A stretch of 47,944 nt of DNA from positions 1 to 47,944 of the forward strand of contig NZ_JACRUK010000028.1 of the NCBI RefSeq assembly GCF_014305155.1, in the 5' to 3' direction. Positions 25,297-35,094 of the stretch are shown one piece after another. The notes beneath the pieces were generated by a model, which saw nothing but the letters and a program-made list of their open reading frames with translations, searched no databases and had not been told where the DNA came from. Origin of the DNA: Flavobacterium muglaense. GTDB taxonomy: Bacteria > Bacteroidota > Bacteroidia > Flavobacteriales > Flavobacteriaceae. A program made the position numbers and the translations under genes. Every line of letters starts with the position of its first letter. Position 1 is the first letter of the stretch.

Positions 25297-26346
25297 ATGA
25301 AATTATCACATTTTCAATTTGATTTGCCTAAAGAACTTCTTGCAGAATTTCCAGCAGAGAATAGAGACGAAGCTCGTCTAATGGTTATCGATCGTAAAAA
25401 TCAAACTATCGAACATAAAATGTTTAAGGACGTTATCGATTACTTTGATGATGGTGATGTTTTAATCTTAAATAATACTAAAGTTTTTCCGGCTCGTTTA
25501 TACGGGAATAAAGAAAAAACGGGAGCAAGAATCGAAGTTTTCTTATTGAGAGAATTAAATGCTGAGCAACGCCTTTGGGATGTTTTGGTTGATCCAGCTC
25601 GTAAAATCCGTATCGGAAATAAATTATACTTTGGTGATGATGATTCATTAGTAGCTGAGGTAATTGACAATACAACTTCTCGTGGTAGAACATTGCGTTT
25701 CCTTTACGATGGTTCATACGAAGAATTTAGAAAAAAATTAACTGAGCTTGGAGAAACTCCAATACCAAAATACATTTCTAGAGACGTAACTCCAGAAGAT
25801 GCAGATCGTTACCAAACCATCTATGCCAAAGAAGAAGGAGCTGTTGCAGCGCCTACTGCAGGATTGCACTTCTCTAAGCATTTATTGAAAAAACTAGAAA
25901 TTAAAGGAATCAAATTTGCCGAAGTTACACTTCACGTAGGTTTGGGGACTTTTAATCCAGTTGAGGTTGAAGATTTGTCAAAACATAAAATGGATTCTGA
26001 AGAGTTGAAAATAACACAAGACGCTTGTGATATTGTGAATGATGCCAAAGCCAAGAAAAAACGTATTTGTACTGTAGGTACTACTTCAATGCGTGCCGTT
26101 GAAAGCTCGGTTTCTTCACATGGAACGTTAAATCCTTTTGATGGTTGGACAAATAAATTCGTTTTCCCTCCTCATGATTTTACTATTCCTACTTGTATGA
26201 TTACCAATTTCCATACGCCAAAATCTACTTTGTTAATGATGGTTTCTGCTTTCTGTGGACACGATTTAATGAAAAAAGCGTACGCAATTGCAATCGAAGA
26301 AAATTATAAATTCTATTCTTACGGAGACGCGATGTTAATCATCTAA
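25297..26346 (+). CDS. queA: tRNA preQ1(34) S-adenosylmethionine ribosyltransferase-isomerase
   Basis: A 349-residue protein with QueA hallmarks: the N-terminal [41 protein letters not shown], and [18 protein letters not shown]. The [16 protein letters not shown] [15 protein letters not shown] follows, then the C-terminal [19 protein letters not shown]. It transfers and isomerises the ribose of SAM onto preQ1 in tRNA to make epoxyqueuosine. The preceding pathway enzyme QueE is encoded in the window at 41003. It has its own promoter and terminator. Confidence 0.97.
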   Translation: MKLSHFQFDLPKELLAEFPAENRDEARLMVIDRKNQTIEHKMFKDVIDYFDDGDVLILNNTKVFPARLYGNKEKTGARIEVFLLRELNAEQRLWDVLVDPARKIRIGNKLYFGDDDSLVAEVIDNTTSRGRTLRFLYDGSYEEFRKKLTELGETPIPKYISRDVTPEDADRYQTIYAKEEGAVAAPTAGLHFSKHLLKKLEIKGIKFAEVTLHVGLGTFNPVEVEDLSKHKMDSEELKITQDACDIVNDAKAKKKRICTVGTTSMRAVESSVSSHGTLNPFDGWTNKFVFPPHDFTIPTCMITNFHTPKSTLLMMVSAFCGHDLMKKAYAIAIEENYKFYSYGDAMLII

Positions 26347-26366
26347 TACACCAAAAGAAAATACAC

Positions 26367-26400
26367 AAAAAATCTCGTCAGCAATGGCGAGATTTTTTTT
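26367..26400 (+). terminator. Terminator after queA
   Basis: AAAAAATCTCG, loop TCAGCAATGG, CGAGATTTTTTTT. Confidence 0.85.
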
Positions 26401-26402
26401 GG

Positions 26403-26544
26403 CGTATTACGGGCTGTCCATTTCAAGTTTATACTCTCAACCAAAGTAATCCTAGCAGTCCGGGAGCTTCCGCTGGTCGCTTCCTCCTTGCTGCATTACT
26501 AATGGTTTAGATCATAAAGCTTTTCATTTCCATCCCTAACGCAA
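26403..26544 (-). repeat. Hairpin repeat with constant shoulders, copy C
   Basis: On the minus strand it opens TTGCGTTAGGGATGGAAAT, has a long imperfect stem, and closes AAATGGACAGCCCG. The stem pairs CATTAGTAATGCAGC-like arms with GCTAGGATTACTTTGG, and AAAGCTTTATG with AGTATAAACTT. Same shoulders as copy B, but a much longer and unrelated centre. It lies right behind the queA terminator. Confidence 0.6.
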
Positions 26545-26644
26545 TCGGTATGTTCTAATTGCTATTTTGTTAAATATTGTCAAGTCGGTTCGTTGCTAGT
26601 CGATGCTTTTTTCTATTTTTACAAAACATATAAAATGATCCAAA

Positions 26645-27919
26645 ATGACTTTCGAAAATACTAAAGAATTTGCACAGCAATTAGACGCGCAAGATGCATT
26701 AAATAAATACCGTGATGAATTCATTTTTCCAAAAGTAAACGATAAAAATGTAATTTATTTTACAGGAAACTCTTTGGGCTTGCAACCCAAAAGAGCCAAA
26801 AGTTATGTGGATGAAGTAATGAACGATTGGGCTAACCTAGCTGTTGAAGGCCATTTCTATGCCGACAAACCTTGGTGGGATTATCAAGAACGTTTTGCTG
26901 AGCCACTCAGTAAAATTGTTGGTGCTTTGCCTTCCGAAGTAACGGTGATGAATACCTTAACGGTCAATCTGCATTTATTGATGGTTTCTTTTTACCGCCC
27001 CACAAAGACGCGATACAAGATTATTTGTGAAGAGAAAGCATTTCCTTCAGATCAGTATATGTTTCAATCGCAAGTGCATTTTCATGGGTACAATCCAGAA
27101 GATGCAATTGTTGAAATTAAACGACGCGATGGGGAGCATAACATTCGTACCGAGGATGTATTGGCTAAAATTGAAGAAGTCGGAGATGCCCTTGCTTTAG
27201 TCTTAATTGGTGGAGTGAATTATTATACTGGTCAAGTTTTTGACATGAAAACCATTACAGCGGCAGGTCATAAAGCCGGTGCTTTAGTTGGTTGGGACTT
27301 GGCGCATGCTGCCGGAAATATAAAGTTAGAGTTACACGATTGGAATGTTGATTTTGCTGCTTGGTGTAGTTATAAATATATGAATTCTGGACCAGGAAAT
27401 GCTTCGGGTTGTTTTGTACATGAGAAACATCATAACAATCCAGAGCTACCAAGATTTGCGGGATGGTGGGGACATAATAAAGAACGTCGTTTCAAGATGG
27501 AACCTACTTTTGACCCCGTTCATGGAGCTGATGGTTGGCAAATTAGTAATTTACCAGTGCTTTCTTTGGCACCTTATTTAGCATCTGTAGAAATGTTTGA
27601 TGAAATAGGAATGGATGCTTTGATTGACAAACGAGATAGAATTACATCGTATCTAGAATTTATTTTAAAAGAAATTGATAAAGAAGTTGATAGTAGTTTC
27701 GAAATAATCACTCCTTCAAATCCGCTAGAAAGAGGTTGTCAATTATCTGTATTCTTGCATGGCGAAGGTCGTGCCCTTTTTGATTATCTAATGAAAAATG
27801 GTGTAATTACGGATTGGCGTGAGCCCAATGTCATTCGTCTAGCACCTGTGCCATTGTATTGTTCATTTGAAGACATGTATAATTTTGGGCAGATTTTAAA
27901 GGCAGGTATTATAAAGTAA
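26645..27919 (+). CDS. kynU: Kynureninase
   Basis: A 424-residue PLP enzyme of fold type I, typical length. Motifs include IYFTGNSLGLQPK near the N-terminus, ALVGWDLAHAAGN with the PLP-binding Asp, and AAWCSYKYMNSGPGN with the PLP lysine followed by the family GPG. FAGWWGHNKERRFKM and PLERGCQLSVFLHG near the C-terminus are also family traits. It cleaves kynurenine and 3-hydroxykynurenine to anthranilate and 3-hydroxyanthranilate plus Ala. The partner kmo is at 31760, three genes downstream, which points to tryptophan breakdown or NAD synthesis through the kynurenine route. Confidence 0.96.
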   Translation: MTFENTKEFAQQLDAQDALNKYRDEFIFPKVNDKNVIYFTGNSLGLQPKRAKSYVDEVMNDWANLAVEGHFYADKPWWDYQERFAEPLSKIVGALPSEVTVMNTLTVNLHLLMVSFYRPTKTRYKIICEEKAFPSDQYMFQSQVHFHGYNPEDAIVEIKRRDGEHNIRTEDVLAKIEEVGDALALVLIGGVNYYTGQVFDMKTITAAGHKAGALVGWDLAHAAGNIKLELHDWNVDFAAWCSYKYMNSGPGNASGCFVHEKHHNNPELPRFAGWWGHNKERRFKMEPTFDPVHGADGWQISNLPVLSLAPYLASVEMFDEIGMDALIDKRDRITSYLEFILKEIDKEVDSSFEIITPSNPLERGCQLSVFLHGEGRALFDYLMKNGVITDWREPNVIRLAPVPLYCSFEDMYNFGQILKAGIIK

Positions 27920-28024
27920 ACAACTTCTTGTTGTAATTCTGTAATCTTATAGCGTAATAGTGTAATGGGTTTCGCCTAGTGCTGTTGTTTCTTTGTAATG
28001 TATTAATTATTAAAATTAAAAATT

Positions 28025-28435
28025 ATGAAAACAATATACCTATTAGTTGCGACGATTCTTTTTGTTTCGTGCAAAGATCAAACAAAAATGGATAGTCAAG
28101 CGACTAAAGAAGCTACAATTGATTCTATGAAAGTTGCAATGGAAAAACAAAAAGACATTGATTCTATGCAAACTGAAATGGATAAAATAGCTGCGCAAAA
28201 AGAAGTGATTGTGGTCAATCAGCCGGCAACAACAACTGCATCAACAACGACTACAACGACCAAAAAAAGAGGGTGGAGTAGTACTGCAAAAGGTGCCGTG
28301 ATAGGCGCTGGTGTTGGAGCAGCAACCGGAGCTATAATTAGTAAGAAAAAAGGAACTGGAGCAATTATTGGTGGCTTGGCTGGTGCAGGTATTGGCGCTG
28401 GTACAGGAGCTATAATTGACGATAAAAAGAATTAA
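28025..28435 (+). CDS. Glycine-zipper lipoprotein
   Basis: A 136-residue lipoprotein. The signal peptide ends in LFVSC (Cys16). A charged, probably helical region follows (about 20-60), then a Thr-rich linker. The C-terminus is a glycine-zipper (GAVIGAGVGAATGAIISKKKGTGAIIGGLAGAGIG split over about 88-132), two short Gly/Ala membrane-inserting helices. Such domains occur in outer-membrane stress proteins (YMGG/Gly-zipper 2TM). No specific function can be assigned. It has its own terminator downstream. Confidence 0.85.
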   Translation: MKTIYLLVATILFVSCKDQTKMDSQATKEATIDSMKVAMEKQKDIDSMQTEMDKIAAQKEVIVVNQPATTTASTTTTTTKKRGWSSTAKGAVIGAGVGAATGAIISKKKGTGAIIGGLAGAGIGAGTGAIIDDKKN

Positions 28436-28452
28436 GTAAAACGCATTCGCAT

Positions 28453-28489
28453 AAAAAAGGTTGAGTTCAGTAGAATTCAACCTTTTTTT
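28453..28489. terminator. Bidirectional terminator between glycine-zipper gene and flavin reductase gene
   Basis: AAAAAAGGTTGA, TTC-AGTA-GAA inner part, TCAACCTTTTTTT. It serves the plus gene ending at 28435 and the minus gene ending at 28512. Confidence 0.88.
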
Positions 28490-28511
28490 GTGGGATTAAG
28501 TAACGTTGGAT

Positions 28512-29150
28512 TTATTTAAGGAATGATTGTGTAGCGGTGTCTTTTCGGGCATAGTGATAGCGGTCTATTAATTGAGGTAGGCAATATCCGTCTAGTCCGT
28601 TTAAGGTTACGACTTGGGCTTTATCCAGTTGTAACCACCCATCTTCGTGTTTTAGATCTGGATCATAGAATAAGTTTTCTATTGACGCGATGACATGTAT
28701 AGTATTGTTTTCTTTTATATAATATTCATTGACATACTTGCAGTACAATTGAACGGGGCTGCCTTTTACAAATGGCGTTAGGATGTTGGGTTTGTATTCC
28801 TCTTGGAGTTGGGTTTTGTCAAATTCAGATACGCCTGACTCGTAATTTGCCGATGTGTGATGTGCATCTGCAATCATAGAAGACCTAATGTGGTTGACAG
28901 TAAAGTATCCTGTTTCTTTAATGTTTTTATAAGTGTCTCTTGGTACAGTTATGGGTCTTACAATAAAGCCTATCAAGGCAGGATCACTGCCTAGATGGGT
29001 AATACTGCTAAAAATGGCTACATTGGGTTTGCCATCAATAGACTTTGTTGCAATTAAATTAGCCGACTTATATCCCGTGCAAGAGTTGATCATGTTCAAT
29101 CGTTCTACTTTTTCCATTTTAGAAAAATCGGATAGTGATAGTTGTATCAT
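28512..29150 (-). CDS. Flavin reductase family protein (FMN-binding split barrel)
   Basis: A 212-residue protein with the split-barrel pattern of flavin reductase-like domains. SANLIATKSIDGKPNVAIFSSITHLG holds the phosphate/FMN-binding segment, PALIGFIVRPI the following strand, and TGYFTVNH the family tail of this strand pair. The C-terminal part (about 150-212) is family-specific and not recognised. Such proteins bind FMN and either reduce free flavin or act in a two-component oxygenase. Its place between kynU and kmo could hint at a link, but Kmo reduces its own FAD, so none is claimed. Confidence 0.85.
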   Translation of the reverse strand: MIQLSLSDFSKMEKVERLNMINSCTGYKSANLIATKSIDGKPNVAIFSSITHLGSDPALIGFIVRPITVPRDTYKNIKETGYFTVNHIRSSMIADAHHTSANYESGVSEFDKTQLQEEYKPNILTPFVKGSPVQLYCKYVNEYYIKENNTIHVIASIENLFYDPDLKHEDGWLQLDKAQVVTLNGLDGYCLPQLIDRYHYARKDTATQSFLK

Positions 29151-29164
29151 GTTGTTTTTTTATA

Positions 29165-29172
29165 CAAATATA
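29165..29172 (-). promoter_or_regulatory. -7 element for the flavin reductase gene
   Basis: TATATTTG on the minus strand (plus CAAATATA), 14 bp before the start codon. Confidence 0.6.
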
Positions 29173-29278
29173 GTTTTGTTTATTGTTTTTTAAAATAAAG
29201 TAAACAAAATATTTGTATTTTTGTTTTTAACTGCTGCTTATTGGTGGTAATTTGTTCTCTTTTACAATGGAAAACATT

Positions 29279-29286
29279 TATATTTG
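29279..29286 (+). promoter_or_regulatory. -7 element for the penicillin acylase-family gene
   Basis: TATATTTG, 20 bp before ATG 29307, with a TTG at 29252-29254 (24-bp spacer, long). It supports the downstream ATG, because earlier in-frame starts (29241) would lie upstream of the transcript. Confidence 0.55.
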
Positions 29287-29306
29287 TGAGTGTAATTTAC
29301 AACAAC

Positions 29307-31697
29307 ATGAAAAAAATCAGAAAAGTATTAATAGGTATCGTTGGCTTTTTATTAGTAGTGGCTGTAGCTTTGATAGCCTATGTGTACTATTTGAAACCAA
29401 CCTACGACGGAAGTATTGAACTAAAAAATCTCCAAAAAGAAACTACCGTATATTTTGATGATTATGGGGTTCCGCATATTTACGCAAATTCTTCTAAAGA
29501 TGCTATGGTCGCATTAGGTTATGTGCACGCACAAGATCGATTATGGCAAATGGAGTTAATGCGACGCATCGCTCCAGGACGATTGTCTGAGATTTTCGGA
29601 AAAGTAGCATTAAAGAATGATAAGTTCTTTGCAGGACTAGGTATTGAAGAAGCTTCTGAAAAAGCCATTGCTAATTTAGATAAAAACAGCCAAAGCTATC
29701 AATTGACTATGGCGTATCTGGATGGAATTAACCAGTATTTGGACGAAGGAAAAACGCCTATTGAGTTCCAACTTGTAGGGGTCAAAAAAGAAAAATTTAC
29801 TATTAAAGATGTCTATAATATTTTTGGATACATGTCCTTTAGTTTTGCGATGGCTCAAAAATCAGATCCATTACTAACCGATATCAAGAATAAATATGGC
29901 ATGGAATATTTAAAAGATTTTGGGTTAGATGACTCTTTTAACCAGGTAAAAATAAAAGTGGCCAAGGAAAAGCCGGTGGAGTATGCTGCGATTGCCAAGT
30001 CGGTGACGGCTTTATTAGATCAATCTCCTATTCCTCCTTTTATAGGGAGTAACAGTTGGGTAATTGGTGGTAAGAAAACAAAAAGTGGTAAGGTTATTTT
30101 TGCCAATGATCCACATATTGGTTTTTCACAACCAGGAACTTGGTATGAAGCGCATATCGTCACTCCAGAGTTTGAGTTGTATGGCTGTTATCTTGCGGGA
30201 ACTCCTTATCCTTTATTAGGGCACAACAGGGATTATGCTTATGGGTTGACCATGTTTGAAAATGATGATATTGACTTGTACGAAGAGCAAAATAATCCTG
30301 CAAATGCAAATGAATATAAAACTCCTGATGGGTACGCTACTTATAAAGTGAGAACTAAAACCATTAAAGTAAAAGATAGTACGGATGTGGTTTTAACGGT
30401 CAAAGAAACGCGCCACGGACCGGTGATGAATTCCATTTTAGACGGCCTGAATCCAAAGAAACCGGTAGCGATGTCTTGGATTTATACGCAACAACCCATT
30501 CAAATTCTGGATGCGGTATATATTTTATCACATTCTAAGTCTAAAGCCGATTTTCAAAAAGGTGTTGCTTTAATCGCTGCACCTGGACTTAATGTAATGT
30601 ATGGAGATGCCAAGGGGAATGTAGCGTGGTGGGCAACGGGTAAATTGTACAAGCACAATCCGGGTGTTGATACGCATTTTGTACTTGATGGTAGCACTGG
30701 TAAAGATGATATAACGTCGTATTTGGATTTTTCTAAAAATCCATCGGCTGTCAATCCAGACTGGAATTATGTTTATTCGGCAAACAATCAGCCCGAAGCT
30801 ATTGATGGGTTTTTATATCCAGGCTATTATTTACCATTAGATAGAGCCAAAAGAATTACGCAATTACTAGACCCAAAGTCCAATTGGGATAAGCAGGCAG
30901 TAAGTGATATGATTACGGATAATACTTCGGCTGTAGCTCCAGTGGTTGCCGTCAATTTGATCTCAAATCTAGATACTTCGACTTTTAACGAAAATGAAAA
31001 AGCCGCTATTGCGGTGCTTAAAACTTGGAATGGAGCCAATAACTTAAATGATGTGGCGCCTACTATCTATAATAAATGGGTGTATTGTTATCTAAAAAAT
31101 ACTTTTGAAGATGAATTGGGTGAAGTTGGTTTTACTTCTTTTCTAGGTACGCACATCATGAAGCAAATGATTGCAAAACAAGTGTTAAACGCAACATCGC
31201 CTTGGTGGGATAATATCAATACTAAGAACAAAGTTGAAAGTCGAAAGGAAATTATCTCGAAATCATTTAAAGAGGCCATTGCTAGTTTGGAAAATCAGTT
31301 AGGAACTACTGTGCCTGATTGGACCTGGAACAAAGTGCACGTAGTAGAGTATCAGCATCCATTGGGTAAAATTGCTGCTATTAGAAAAATATTTAATGTT
31401 GGTCCTTTTGAAGTGGCAGGGTCGAATGAGGTGATAAATAATCAAATGTTTGATTATACAAACGAAGGAAAATACGTGGTCAAAGGTGGTCCGTCGACAC
31501 GTAGGATTGTTGATTTTTCGGATGTAGAAAATAGTTGGAGTATTTTGCCTACAGGTCAATCGGGAAACCCGTTTAGTGCGCATTACAGCGATCAGGCTGA
31601 ATTGTACAATCAAGGGAAATTTAGAAAAATGAAATTGAATAAGGAGGAAATTGTACGTACTTCAACAAAATTAATTTTGAGACCTAGTAAAAACTAA
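29307..31697 (+). CDS. Penicillin acylase family (N-terminal nucleophile) hydrolase
   Basis: A 796-residue protein from ATG 29307. An N-terminal membrane segment or uncleaved signal (VLIGIVGFLLVVAVALIAYVYYL) is followed by the alpha-chain start VYFDDYGVPHIYANS and ALGYVHAQDRLWQME. The self-cleavage site is GSNSWVIGG with predicted nucleophile Ser248 at the new N-terminus of the beta chain. GNVAWWATGKLY and the Asn of NNQPEAIDG fit the family active site. It would be processed to two chains in the periplasm. Members hydrolyse beta-lactam side chains, acyl-homoserine lactones or aromatic amides; the real substrate here is unknown. Confidence 0.92.
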   Translation: MKKIRKVLIGIVGFLLVVAVALIAYVYYLKPTYDGSIELKNLQKETTVYFDDYGVPHIYANSSKDAMVALGYVHAQDRLWQMELMRRIAPGRLSEIFGKVALKNDKFFAGLGIEEASEKAIANLDKNSQSYQLTMAYLDGINQYLDEGKTPIEFQLVGVKKEKFTIKDVYNIFGYMSFSFAMAQKSDPLLTDIKNKYGMEYLKDFGLDDSFNQVKIKVAKEKPVEYAAIAKSVTALLDQSPIPPFIGSNSWVIGGKKTKSGKVIFANDPHIGFSQPGTWYEAHIVTPEFELYGCYLAGTPYPLLGHNRDYAYGLTMFENDDIDLYEEQNNPANANEYKTPDGYATYKVRTKTIKVKDSTDVVLTVKETRHGPVMNSILDGLNPKKPVAMSWIYTQQPIQILDAVYILSHSKSKADFQKGVALIAAPGLNVMYGDAKGNVAWWATGKLYKHNPGVDTHFVLDGSTGKDDITSYLDFSKNPSAVNPDWNYVYSANNQPEAIDGFLYPGYYLPLDRAKRITQLLDPKSNWDKQAVSDMITDNTSAVAPVVAVNLISNLDTSTFNENEKAAIAVLKTWNGANNLNDVAPTIYNKWVYCYLKNTFEDELGEVGFTSFLGTHIMKQMIAKQVLNATSPWWDNINTKNKVESRKEIISKSFKEAIASLENQLGTTVPDWTWNKVHVVEYQHPLGKIAAIRKIFNVGPFEVAGSNEVINNQMFDYTNEGKYVVKGGPSTRRIVDFSDVENSWSILPTGQSGNPFSAHYSDQAELYNQGKFRKMKLNKEEIVRTSTKLILRPSKN

Positions 31698-31759
31698 GGA
31701 TTTTTAAACCCGGTTAAAATAATAAATTAGTATTTTAGCCTAACTTTTTATACAACACA

Positions 31760-33097
31760 ATGCAAACTCCAAAAAGAATAGCAATAGTAGGATCTGGTTT
31801 AGTAGGTTCGTTATTGGCTATCTACTTACGCAAAGCCGGGCATATTGTTCATGTCTATGATAGAAGCCCAGATATAAGACAGATTCAATTTTCGGGTAGA
31901 TCGATTAACTTAGCAATGTCAAATCGGGGCTGGAAAGCCTTGGATGGAGTAGGTGTGGGTGATGCTGTGCGTGCTATCGCAATTCCTATGGATAAACGAG
32001 CGATACATTTGGTTGATAAGCTTAATTTTCAAAATTACGGTCAAGAAGGAGAGGCAATCTATTCGATCTCAAGAGGGATTTTAAACAGAAAGATGATTGA
32101 TCTTGCCGAAGAAGCAGGAGCCGAATTTTTCTTCGAACAAAAAATATGGGATGTCACTTTGAAAGAAGCAACTCTTCATGTAGGAGAAACGGAAAGAGGG
32201 GTCTGGGAAGAGAAAAAATACGATATGGTTTTTGGTGCCGATGGCGCTTTCTCAAGAATTCGACACCGCATGCAACGTCAAAGTATGTTTAATTATTCGC
32301 AAGAGTTTTTAAATATAGGGTATAAAGAATTAAATATTCCTGCAAACGCTGATGGGACACATAAATTAGACAAAAACTCATTTCATATTTGGCCTCGTGG
32401 CGAGTACATGTTAATTGCCTTGCCTAACCTAGATGGTAGTTTTACTTGTACGCTGTTTATGCCTTTCGAAGGAGAGAATTCTTTTGATTTGCTAAAGGAT
32501 CAAAAAGATGTTGAATTGTTTTTCGAAAAAAACTTTCCAGATTCAATTGAGGTAATTCCGAAGTTGGCCGAAGATTTCTTTGTCAATCCTACGAGTACGT
32601 TAGTAACAATGAAATGTTTTCCGTGGACGTATGAAGATAAGGTGGCTTTGATTGGTGATGCCTGTCACGCTATTGTTCCGTTCTATGGGCAAGGTATGAA
32701 TGCAGGTTTTGAGGATATTTCGATTTTGTATGAAATGATCGAAAAGTATGGTGACGACTGGGAGACTATTTTTTCTGAATACCAAGATTCCCGCAAACCC
32801 AATGCCGATGCAATTGCGGAGCTTTCCTATCGCAATTTTATGGAAATGAGTTCTAAAACTGCCGATGATAATTTCCTTTTGCAAAAGAAAATTGAAAAAC
32901 TATTCTCAGATAAGCATCCTGATAAATGGATTCCTTTGTACAGCAGAGTAACTTTTAGTAACCGTCCGTATGCCGAAGCATTGGCAATTGGCGATTTGCA
33001 GAATGAAATCATGCAAAAAGTATTGAAAATAGATAATATAGCCGAGATTTGGGACTCAAAAGGAGTCGAAGATAGAATTTTAGAGATGCTGCAGTAG
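31760..33097 (+). CDS. kmo: Kynurenine 3-monooxygenase
   Basis: A 445-residue FAD monooxygenase. It has the dinucleotide motif IAIVGSGLVGSLLAIYLRKAG (residues 6-26), the Kmo-typical INLAMSNRGWKALDGVG, the DG-type DMVFGADGAFSRIRHRMQ and the second FAD motif VALIGDACHAIVPFYGQGMNAGFED. The length suits bacterial Kmo without the C-terminal membrane anchor of eukaryotes. It hydroxylates L-kynurenine with NADPH and O2, giving the substrate of the KynU encoded 5 kb upstream. A bidirectional terminator follows. Confidence 0.95.
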   Translation: MQTPKRIAIVGSGLVGSLLAIYLRKAGHIVHVYDRSPDIRQIQFSGRSINLAMSNRGWKALDGVGVGDAVRAIAIPMDKRAIHLVDKLNFQNYGQEGEAIYSISRGILNRKMIDLAEEAGAEFFFEQKIWDVTLKEATLHVGETERGVWEEKKYDMVFGADGAFSRIRHRMQRQSMFNYSQEFLNIGYKELNIPANADGTHKLDKNSFHIWPRGEYMLIALPNLDGSFTCTLFMPFEGENSFDLLKDQKDVELFFEKNFPDSIEVIPKLAEDFFVNPTSTLVTMKCFPWTYEDKVALIGDACHAIVPFYGQGMNAGFEDISILYEMIEKYGDDWETIFSEYQDSRKPNADAIAELSYRNFMEMSSKTADDNFLLQKKIEKLFSDKHPDKWIPLYSRVTFSNRPYAEALAIGDLQNEIMQKVLKIDNIAEIWDSKGVEDRILEMLQ

Positions 33098-33112
33098 TAG
33101 TTTGAATCGCAT

Positions 33113-33155
33113 AAAAAAAAGGCCAACTTGTTTTCAAATCAAGTTGGCCTTTTTT
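33113..33155. terminator. Bidirectional terminator between kmo and the HerA-like gene
   Basis: A-run, GGCCAACTTG, nine-base loop, CAAGTTGGCC, T-run. Confidence 0.92.
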
Positions 33156-33174
33156 AGGTGTTAAGTGTTGTTGT

Positions 33175-34719
33175 TTACTTCTTCATTATTTTCGAAAGAA
33201 CTCCAAAAAAACCTCTAATGAAAGTAGCGCTGGTTAAAACTTTTAAAACAGATTTACCTACAACTTCGGTAGTGCTTGGACCTGATTTGGCTTTTGTTTT
33301 TTCCGTTTTTTCCTCAGCTTCTTTTTGTGCTTCCTTTTCTTCTTGTTTTAAAGCTTCTTTTTCGGCGATTTCAATTTTTTCGTTCAGCATTTCATAGGCG
33401 CTTTCACGGTCAATTAGTTCGCTGTATTTTTTAACTAATTTAGAACTTTCGTTAATTTCTTTAATTTCACTTTCGGTAAGTACATCCATTCGACTCATTG
33501 GTGCTCTTAGCATCGTAGCTACTAGTGGTGTAGGAATTCCTTTTTCGTTCAAGGCGGTTACAAATGCTTCACCTATTCCTAGACTAGTCAAAACTTCACT
33601 CGTGTTGTAGTAGTCTGAACTTGGGTAGTTGTCAGCGGTTTGTTTGATCGATTGACGGTCTTTTGCTGTAAAAGCTCTTAAGGCATGTTGGATTTTTAAG
33701 CCCAGTTGCGCCAGAATTCCGCTTGGAACATCCATAGGGTTCTGAGTTATAAAATAGATTCCAATTCCTTTTGAACGAATTAATTTTACAATAGTTTCAA
33801 TTTGATCTAATAAAGCTTTGCTGGCTTCGTCAAATACCAAGTGTGCTTCATCGATGAATATTACTAATTCTGGTCGGTCTGAATCTCCTTTTTCAGGCAT
33901 TTGTTGGTAGATTTCGGCTAGCATACTTAGCATGAATGTCGAGAACAATTTAGGTTTGTCTTGTATGTCTGTTAAACGCAAGATGTTTACATAGCCTTTT
34001 CCGTTTTGGTCAATGCGCATTAAATCATCAATTTCAAATGATTTTTCTCCAAAAAACAATTCGGCACCTTGTTGTTCTAGTTCAATTATTTTTCTGAGAA
34101 TGATCCCTGTAGTCGAGGTTGATATTTTACCATAGCTCGCAGTGATCTCGTCTTTCCCTTCCTCGGTAATGTAATTAATGACCTTCTTAATGTCCTTCAG
34201 GTCTAATAAAGGCATTTTATTGTCATCACAATATTTAAATATGACAGATACAACTCCTGCTTGCGTATCATTCAAGTCTAGTATTCTTGAAAACAAAACA
34301 GGTCCAAATTCAGACACAGTTGCGCGCAGTCGTACGCCGCCTTGTGCGGATAAAGTAAGTAATTCAACTGGAAATTTGGAAATGCTGTAAGGAATTCCTA
34401 TCTTGGCATGACGTTCCGTGATGAAAGTTTTTTCCTCACCCTCTTTTGCAATACCGCTAAAATCGCCTTTGATGTCCATCATTAGAACAGGAACACCAAA
34501 AGAAGAAAGTTGTTCAGATAGTACTTGAATGGTTTTAGTCTTTCCGGTTCCAGTTGCACCAGCAATTAAGCCGTGTCTGTTTAATGTTTTTAAAGGGATT
34601 TTTACAAAAGTATTAGCCAATGCTTCACCGTCAAGTATGGCGCCACCAAGTATGATGCTTTCGCCTTTTGAGGTGTATCCTTCATTTATGTGCTTTGTAA
34701 AGTTATCTGTATTGCTCAT
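33175..34719 (-). CDS. HerA/DUF853-type ATPase
   Basis: A 514-residue P-loop ATPase of the HerA-FtsK superfamily, DUF853 type. Walker A is GATGTGKT (54-61) and Walker B is LVIFIDEAHLVF. Further motifs are GIGIYFITQNPMDVP (sensor-like), LRAFTAKDRQSIKQTADNYP and the arginine-rich MLRAPMSRMD. The C-terminus has a charged Glu/Lys coiled coil (about 425-475) and a short hydrophobic/basic tail. Family members are thought to be DNA- or protein-translocating motors, often unlinked to known partners in Bacteroidota. No HerA-type nuclease partner (NurA) is visible next to it, so the role stays open. A TAACTTTG box on the minus strand (34764-34771) could be its promoter. Confidence 0.88.
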   Translation of the reverse strand: MSNTDNFTKHINEGYTSKGESIILGGAILDGEALANTFVKIPLKTLNRHGLIAGATGTGKTKTIQVLSEQLSSFGVPVLMMDIKGDFSGIAKEGEEKTFITERHAKIGIPYSISKFPVELLTLSAQGGVRLRATVSEFGPVLFSRILDLNDTQAGVVSVIFKYCDDNKMPLLDLKDIKKVINYITEEGKDEITASYGKISTSTTGIILRKIIELEQQGAELFFGEKSFEIDDLMRIDQNGKGYVNILRLTDIQDKPKLFSTFMLSMLAEIYQQMPEKGDSDRPELVIFIDEAHLVFDEASKALLDQIETIVKLIRSKGIGIYFITQNPMDVPSGILAQLGLKIQHALRAFTAKDRQSIKQTADNYPSSDYYNTSEVLTSLGIGEAFVTALNEKGIPTPLVATMLRAPMSRMDVLTESEIKEINESSKLVKKYSELIDRESAYEMLNEKIEIAEKEALKQEEKEAQKEAEEKTEKTKAKSGPSTTEVVGKSVLKVLTSATFIRGFFGVLSKIMKK

Positions 34720-35094
34720 AGAGTTGTGTGAAATTAATTATTTGCAAGATATTATTATTTTTTCAAAGTTAATAATTTAAGTGTTTACTGTAATATTATT
34801 GCTTTTTTATTGCTAATAGTAAAAAAAACTATTTTTTATTGCTTTGGTCAGTTTGTTGGGTTTTTCTTTGGTTTTCTCATAAAAGAGTGTGGTATTTTTT
34901 TTAAAATACCGATTTCGTAGAGACAGATTGATAAAAAATCAAATAATCCAGAAGCGATATTTTATTTTCATTAAAATTAATTGGAATTAAATTAAAAAAA
35001 GTTTTTTTATTTCAACTAAACATATAAATTTGCGGGACTACAAGTTTATTATAACTAAAAATAAATTATTTAAAACTATTAAAATTAAAAAAAA
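34720..35094. other. Divergent regulatory gap before the exbB-tonB operon
   Basis: 375 bp, very A/T-rich. It holds a possible minus-strand -7 (34764-34771), a perfect GGTATTTT-TTTT-AAAATACC palindrome (34891-34910), a CGTAGAGACAGATT fragment near 34916 that resembles a decayed GTAGAGACGCGA repeat, and the plus promoter box at 35025. No gene was seen. Confidence 0.6.
35025..35032 (+). promoter_or_regulatory. -7 element for the exbB-tonB operon
   Basis: TAAATTTG, 62 bp upstream of exbB, followed by CGGG. No clean -33 TTG at the usual spacing; the A/T tract may compensate. Confidence 0.55.

Noticed and set aside
26440..26520. SRP (4.5S) RNA, because of a GGTCGCTTCCTCC-like stretch
   Set aside because: The conserved SRP tetraloop/asymmetric-loop order does not appear on either strand, and the flanks match the hairpin repeat family instead.
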